The notes below the pieces were generated by a model. The model worked only from the letters and a program-made list of their open reading frames with translations, was not told the origin of the DNA and searched no databases. From Bacteroidota bacterium (GTDB taxonomy: Bacteria; Bacteroidota; Bacteroidia; Bacteroidales; VadinHA17), in assembly GCA_016718875.1 (NCBI GenBank), contig JADKBL010000003.1, positions 211,304 through 275,303 on the forward strand: a stretch of DNA of 64,000 bases. Reading direction: 5' to 3'. This document shows, piece by piece, positions 63,079-64,000 of the stretch; the first letter of the stretch is position 1; the number at the start of each line of letters is the position of its first letter. Both the position numbers and the translations under genes were made by a program.

Positions 63079-64000
63079 ACTCTTTAATTTTCCGGTAGAG
63101 GGTTCTTTCTGAGATTCCCAGTTCCTGGGCAGCAAGCTTTCTCTTTCCCTTATATTTTTCGAGAGCTTTATTTATCATCTCAACCTCTTTATCTGAAAGT
63201 GAAAGTGATTCTTCAATAATCTCCTCTGTATCCTGTATGTTTTTCCTTACCGCATGCATCTGAAAATCAGACTGTGAAGGCTCCTGTTCTGCCTCGGTGG
63301 CGATATCTCTCTCCGCCTCCCTGAACAGATTCTTTATCGGTGCGGAATTGGCATCCTGAAAATGAAGGTCGATATCACCTCTGCGTATAAGATCGAAAAC
63401 AAGCTTCTTAAGATCATTCATGTCACTTTTCATATCAAAAAGTATCTTATAGAGAAGCTCCCGCTCGGAGGCAAAAGACCTGTCATCATCTTTCCTTATA
63501 ACAGCAGGGAGTTTTACCCCTCCATATTCTGGCAGATAATTTCCAAGTGTTGTGGCATTAATCTCCCTTTCACTTTCTATAATTGATATCTGTTCGGTAA
63601 TATTCTTTAGCTGCCTTACATTACCGGGCCATGAATAATTTAAAAGCAGATTTTTCGCTTCAGATTCAAGCCTGATAGCCGGCATCCTGTACTTTTCAGC
63701 AAAATCAACAGAGAATTTTCTGAAAAGTAAGAAAATGTCCTCCCCCCTGTCCCTAAGTGCAGGTATCTTTATTGGCACAGTATTCAGACGATAAAAGAGA
63801 TCCTCCCTGAATCTTCCGTCATCAATTGCCCTTGGTACATCAACATTGCTGGCAGCTATTACCCTGACATTTGTTTTCTGAACCTTTGAGGAGCCCACTT
63901 TCATGAACTCTCCGGTTTCAAGCACCCTCAAAAGCCTAACCTGAGTTGACAAAGGAAGTTCTGCAACCTCATCCAGAAAAATTGTTCCACCGTCAGCAAC
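63062..64000 (-). CDS. Sigma54-dependent transcriptional activator (5' end beyond window)
   Basis: The frame is open to the right edge, so the N-terminal part is missing. The visible part begins at the Walker B strand VADGGTIFLDEVAELP, followed by QVRLLRVLETGEFMKVGS and NVRVIAASN (sensor I) and REDLFYRLNTVPIKIPALRDRGEDI (sensor/R-finger region). A variable linker follows. The C-terminus is a Fis-type helix-turn-helix (RKLAAQELGISERTLYRKI). It is a conserved regulator placed before lptE in this phylum. Whether a receiver domain precedes the AAA+ domain cannot be seen. Confidence 0.92.
   Translation of the reverse strand, partial: VADGGTIFLDEVAELPLSTQVRLLRVLETGEFMKVGSSKVQKTNVRVIAASNVDVPRAIDDGRFREDLFYRLNTVPIKIPALRDRGEDIFLLFRKFSVDFAEKYRMPAIRLESEAKNLLLNYSWPGNVRQLKNITEQISIIESEREINATTLGNYLPEYGGVKLPAVIRKDDDRSFASERELLYKILFDMKSDMNDLKKLVFDLIRRGDIDLHFQDANSAPIKNLFREAERDIATEAEQEPSQSDFQMHAVRKNIQDTEEIIEESLSLSDKEVEMINKALEKYKGKRKLAAQELGISERTLYRKIKEYGIES

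Noticed and set aside
63079..63135. Upstream start for lptE
   Set aside because: It lies deep in the sigma54 activator gene and would move the lipobox away from the N-terminus; ATG 63078 is better.
1..64000. CRISPR array, integron, prophage or IS transposase
   Set aside because: No regularly spaced repeats with unique spacers, no integrase, no phage structural genes and no transposase frame were seen in either strand.

Overview
The window reads as chromosomal DNA of a Bacteroidota bacterium, most likely of the Bacteroidales/Marinilabiliales type. The evidence is the moderate-to-low GC content, promoters of the Bacteroidota form (TTTG or CTTG, 19-20 nt, TAnnTTTG), the gene orders acpP-fabF-rnc-IPExxxVDY and sigma54 activator-lptE-TPR-secG-groES-groEL, tRNAs without an encoded CCA, and many secreted or lipoprotein glycoside hydrolases. 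No taxonomic search was run, so the placement is an inference.

Layout. Positions 1-5.6 kb hold housekeeping genes: the 3' part of miaB, aspS, tadA, a small membrane protein and gdhA. Positions 5.65-8.14 kb hold a decayed PadR regulator and FtsX-type ABC permease pair with many frameshifts. Positions 8.3-11.6 kb hold dprA, tatD, a type I asparaginase and tRNA-Ser(GGA). Positions 11.7-44.5 kb form a large carbohydrate island. Positions 44.7-64 kb return to housekeeping: an RND/ABC adaptor, tRNA-Arg(CCG), leuS, an M23 peptidase, purN, acpP, fabF, rnc, a two-component system, lepA, groEL/groES, secG, a TPR protein, lptE and a sigma54 activator cut by the window end.

The carbohydrate island has three parts. 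First, an esterase and a GH29 alpha-L-fucosidase (minus) face an MBL-fold hydrolase and a GH172/DUF2961 enzyme (plus) across an AT-rich region with six copies of one heptamer. Second, positions 19.4-24.6 kb hold a compact, apparently complete mannose-family phosphotransferase system: EIIA, EIIB, a fused EIIC-EIID protein, Enzyme I, HPr and a glucosamine-6-phosphate deaminase. Such systems are uncommon in this phylum. The phosphorylated histidines are all visible, and the deaminase suggests an amino sugar substrate. Third, positions 24.6-44.5 kb are mainly on the minus strand: two ThuA-like proteins, a 1810-residue mosaic (two beta-helix lyase-like regions, a propeller, ThuA, an Ig-like domain and GH9), GH5, a propeller protein, a frameshifted GH43, a GH95-like enzyme, GH2, an aldo/keto reductase on the plus strand, and two uroporphyrinogen-decarboxylase-like proteins, one cut short. 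No SusC/SusD pair is present in the window.

The window is also rich in small dispersed hairpin repeats. At least four families occur in intergenic gaps: a bipartite element at 1.2 and 50.3 kb with a compensatory stem change; a 24-28 bp palindrome at 8.3, 46.1 and 59.0 kb; a hairpin element at 17.9 and 19.2 kb flanking a TPR pseudogene; and a CCCCCT/AGGGGG element at 3.2 and 33.1 kb. A composite inverted repeat lies just downstream of tRNA-Ser and forms the 3' end of the neighbouring esterase gene.
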